NCBI GenBank assembly: GCA_017694335.1 | Contig: JADIMZ010000131.1 | Coordinates: 1-36,440 of the forward strand | Length of the DNA: 36,440 bases | Reading direction: 5' to 3' | Source of the DNA: Candidatus Pullibacteroides excrementavium | GTDB lineage: Bacteria > Bacteroidota > Bacteroidia > Bacteroidales > P3 | Shown: one piece after another, positions 34,975-36,440 of the stretch | Numbering within the stretch: the stretch's first letter is position 1 | Layout: each line of letters opens with the position of its first letter | Notes under the pieces: generated by a model | The model's database searches: none | What the model was told of the DNA's origin: nothing | Seen by the model: the letters and a program-made list of their open reading frames with translations, nothing else | Position numbers and translations under genes: made by a program

Positions 34975-34985
34975 TACCCAAAACC

Positions 34986-36233
34986 TTGAACACCTTGAAA
35001 AGCGACATCCAGGAACACCGCGATTCCTTTGCCCGCGAAGCCATGCGCCCCGGGCATCCCCATTGGGAACAGGCCATCAGCCGCCAGACACCCTCACCGC
35101 TCAAACCCGATGAAATCCGAAGCGAATTCGACCGCGACAACGGCCGCATCCTGCATTCTTCGGCCTACTCCCGGCTCAAATCCAAGACCCAGGTCTTCTT
35201 CCATACCAACGATGACCGCATCTGCACCCGTATCGAGCATGTGAACCATGTCATTTCGGTCAGCAGCACGATAGCCCGTTTCCTCGGCCTCAATACCGAG
35301 CTCACCTACACCATCGCGATGGGCCACGACCTGGGGCATGCGCCTTTCGGGCATTCGGGCGAGGTCTTCCTTGACGAGCTTTGCCGCAAATACGGCTTGG
35401 GCGAATTCTGGCACGAAAAGAACTCCCTGCATGTGGTGGACGACATCGAGCTCCTGCAAGACACCCAAGGCCGTTTCAAGAACCTGAACCTGACCTACGC
35501 CGTGCGAGACGGCATCATTTCCCATTGCGGGGAGGTGAACCAAGCCCTGCTGCGCCCCCGCGAAGAAGCCATAGACCTGCACAAATTCAGCAAATACACT
35601 CGCTTCGAGCCATACACTTGGGAAGGCTGCGTGATGAAAATCGCCGACAAGATTGCCTATCTGGGACGGGACTTGGAAGACGCCCAACGCCTCGGCATCC
35701 TCTCCAAGGAGCAATTGGACGAATTGGAGCATATCCTGTTGGGCTTCCCCCATGTGGAAGCGGCCAACAACACCAACTTCATCCACATCTTCATCACCGA
35801 CCTCTGCAGGCACAGCTCGCCCGACACAGGGCTTTGCTTCTCGCCGGAAATCTACGAGCTGATGAAGCTGCTGATGCGGTTCAACTACAAGCATATCTAC
35901 AAGCATCCCCGGCTCAAGAATTACGAAAAATACGCCAAATTGGTCATCGAAACGCTTTACGAGGCGCTTTCGCAGACCTTCTACGGCCCGCAAAGCCTGA
36001 CCGCCGTCGAAAAGGATTTCATCCCGGTCTATCCTAAGCTGGGCGGCGCTTTCCTGCGCTGGATCCGTCTCCTGGCCAGGACCGACGAAGCCGGGAACGC
36101 CGAAAGCTCCCACCACAAGCGGATTTACGACCTCCACGAAGAAAAGGACTACAACCGGGCGGTCATCGACTTCCTGTCGCTGCTCACCGACCGGGCAGCC
36201 ATCGAGTATTTCAACGAACTGACCTCGTTCTGA
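34986..36233 (+). CDS. dgt: dGTPase-family HD-domain dNTP triphosphohydrolase
   Basis: Hydrolyses deoxynucleoside triphosphates, typically dGTP, to the deoxynucleoside and triphosphate. At 415 residues it has the family signature: RDNGRILHSSAYSRLKSKTQVF (about 50-71), the first metal-binding His in RIEHVNHV (His85), HDLGHAPFGHSGE with His114-Asp115 and His118, and CVMKIADKIAYLGRDLEDA with the last metal-binding Asp (about 221). All HD-motif residues are present, so it should be active. The start is TTG at 34986, which keeps residues expected before RPGHPHWE; ATG 35043 is the first in-frame ATG. A terminator ends just upstream and no obvious promoter is seen between, so the start and leader are uncertain. 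Confidence 0.9.
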   Translation: MNTLKSDIQEHRDSFAREAMRPGHPHWEQAISRQTPSPLKPDEIRSEFDRDNGRILHSSAYSRLKSKTQVFFHTNDDRICTRIEHVNHVISVSSTIARFLGLNTELTYTIAMGHDLGHAPFGHSGEVFLDELCRKYGLGEFWHEKNSLHVVDDIELLQDTQGRFKNLNLTYAVRDGIISHCGEVNQALLRPREEAIDLHKFSKYTRFEPYTWEGCVMKIADKIAYLGRDLEDAQRLGILSKEQLDELEHILLGFPHVEAANNTNFIHIFITDLCRHSSPDTGLCFSPEIYELMKLLMRFNYKHIYKHPRLKNYEKYAKLVIETLYEALSQTFYGPQSLTAVEKDFIPVYPKLGGAFLRWIRLLARTDEAGNAESSHHKRIYDLHEEKDYNRAVIDFLSLLTDRAAIEYFNELTSF

Positions 36234-36257
36234 AAAACGGCATCCGTAAAATAATTG

Positions 36258-36265
36258 TAACTTCG
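36258..36265 (+). promoter_or_regulatory. Possible -7 element for methylmalonyl-CoA epimerase
   Basis: TAACTTCG differs from TAnnTTTG at one position and lies 66 bases before the ATG at 36332. No -33 TTG is seen at the expected distance. Confidence 0.35.
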
Positions 36266-36331
36266 CGGCTGGAAAAGCCGGCAAAAGACCGGCAAGGACG
36301 TGTTTGATCAAACTCAAAAATTCGTAAAGAC

Positions 36332-36440
36332 ATGAAACCTACCCACATTGAACATCTTGGCATCGCCGTCAAGAACCTGGACGAATCCATCAAGTATTAC
36401 GAAGAAGTCCTGGGACTGGAATGCTACAACATTGAAGAGG
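36332..36440 (+). CDS. mce: Methylmalonyl-CoA epimerase (VOC family), cut by window end
   Basis: The first 36 codons read MKPTHIEHLGIAVKNLDESI and continue with YYEEVLGLECYNIEE, then the window ends. The IEHLGIAVKNLDESIKYY start is characteristic of methylmalonyl-CoA epimerase, a VOC metalloenzyme that interconverts the (R) and (S) forms of methylmalonyl-CoA. The His in the first strand is the usual metal ligand. In this pathway it works with the B12-dependent methylmalonyl-CoA mutase, so the organism probably needs cobalamin. Only the N terminus is visible, so another VOC protein cannot be fully excluded. Confidence 0.8.
   Translation, partial: MKPTHIEHLGIAVKNLDESIKYYEEVLGLECYNIEE

Noticed and set aside
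35094-36317. 407-codon minus-strand frame opposite the dGTPase gene
   Set aside because: Antisense of a gene with complete HD motifs; no recognisable domain.

Overview
The window looks like chromosomal DNA of a Bacteroidales-type bacterium (phylum Bacteroidota). At least six large secreted proteins end in a type IX secretion (T9SS) type A C-terminal sorting domain. Several promoters match the Bacteroidota form (TTG, about 19-21 bp, TAnnTTTG), Shine-Dalgarno sequences are mostly absent, and the housekeeping genes fit the phylum. Genus and species cannot be read from the sequence.

Layout. 1-2.5 kb: tRNA-Lys, a two-module VOC protein and an SDR oxidoreductase, all on the minus strand. 2.7-11.1 kb, plus strand: a large adhesin-like T9SS gene broken at its 5' end, a helix-hairpin-helix membrane protein and an intact adhesin of similar layout. 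11.2-11.7 kb: two overlapping small membrane-protein genes, the second with a HicB-like domain. 11.8-18.6 kb, minus strand: a 2081-residue T9SS protein (CUB-like, BNR-associated, beta-helix and DUF4465 regions) preceded by a cobalamin riboswitch, one arm of which is enlarged by a duplicated palindromic element. 18.8-22.5 kb: a membrane-anchored endonuclease/exonuclease/phosphatase protein, glycyl-tRNA synthetase and a SUI1-family protein. 22.5-24.7 kb: a LytTR response regulator and a LytS-type kinase, convergent and overlapping at their 3' ends, plus a 38-codon lipoprotein-like ORF. 25-34.9 kb, plus strand: an array of T9SS surface-protein genes with paralogs, gene remnants and direct repeats. 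35-36.4 kb: a dGTPase-family HD hydrolase and the start of methylmalonyl-CoA epimerase.

The most interesting unit is the cobalamin riboswitch in front of a single giant T9SS protein with a DUF4465 domain. It suggests a vitamin-B12-repressed, surface-anchored protein that may help capture corrinoids, which would differ from the usual BtuB/lipoprotein systems. The second is the two-component pair next to the T9SS family: four ACATTCAG repeats spaced exactly 11 bp apart lie between the lipoprotein-like ORF and the first family gene, and the downstream genes show clear signs of duplication and decay. Functional links in both cases are inference from gene order and motifs.
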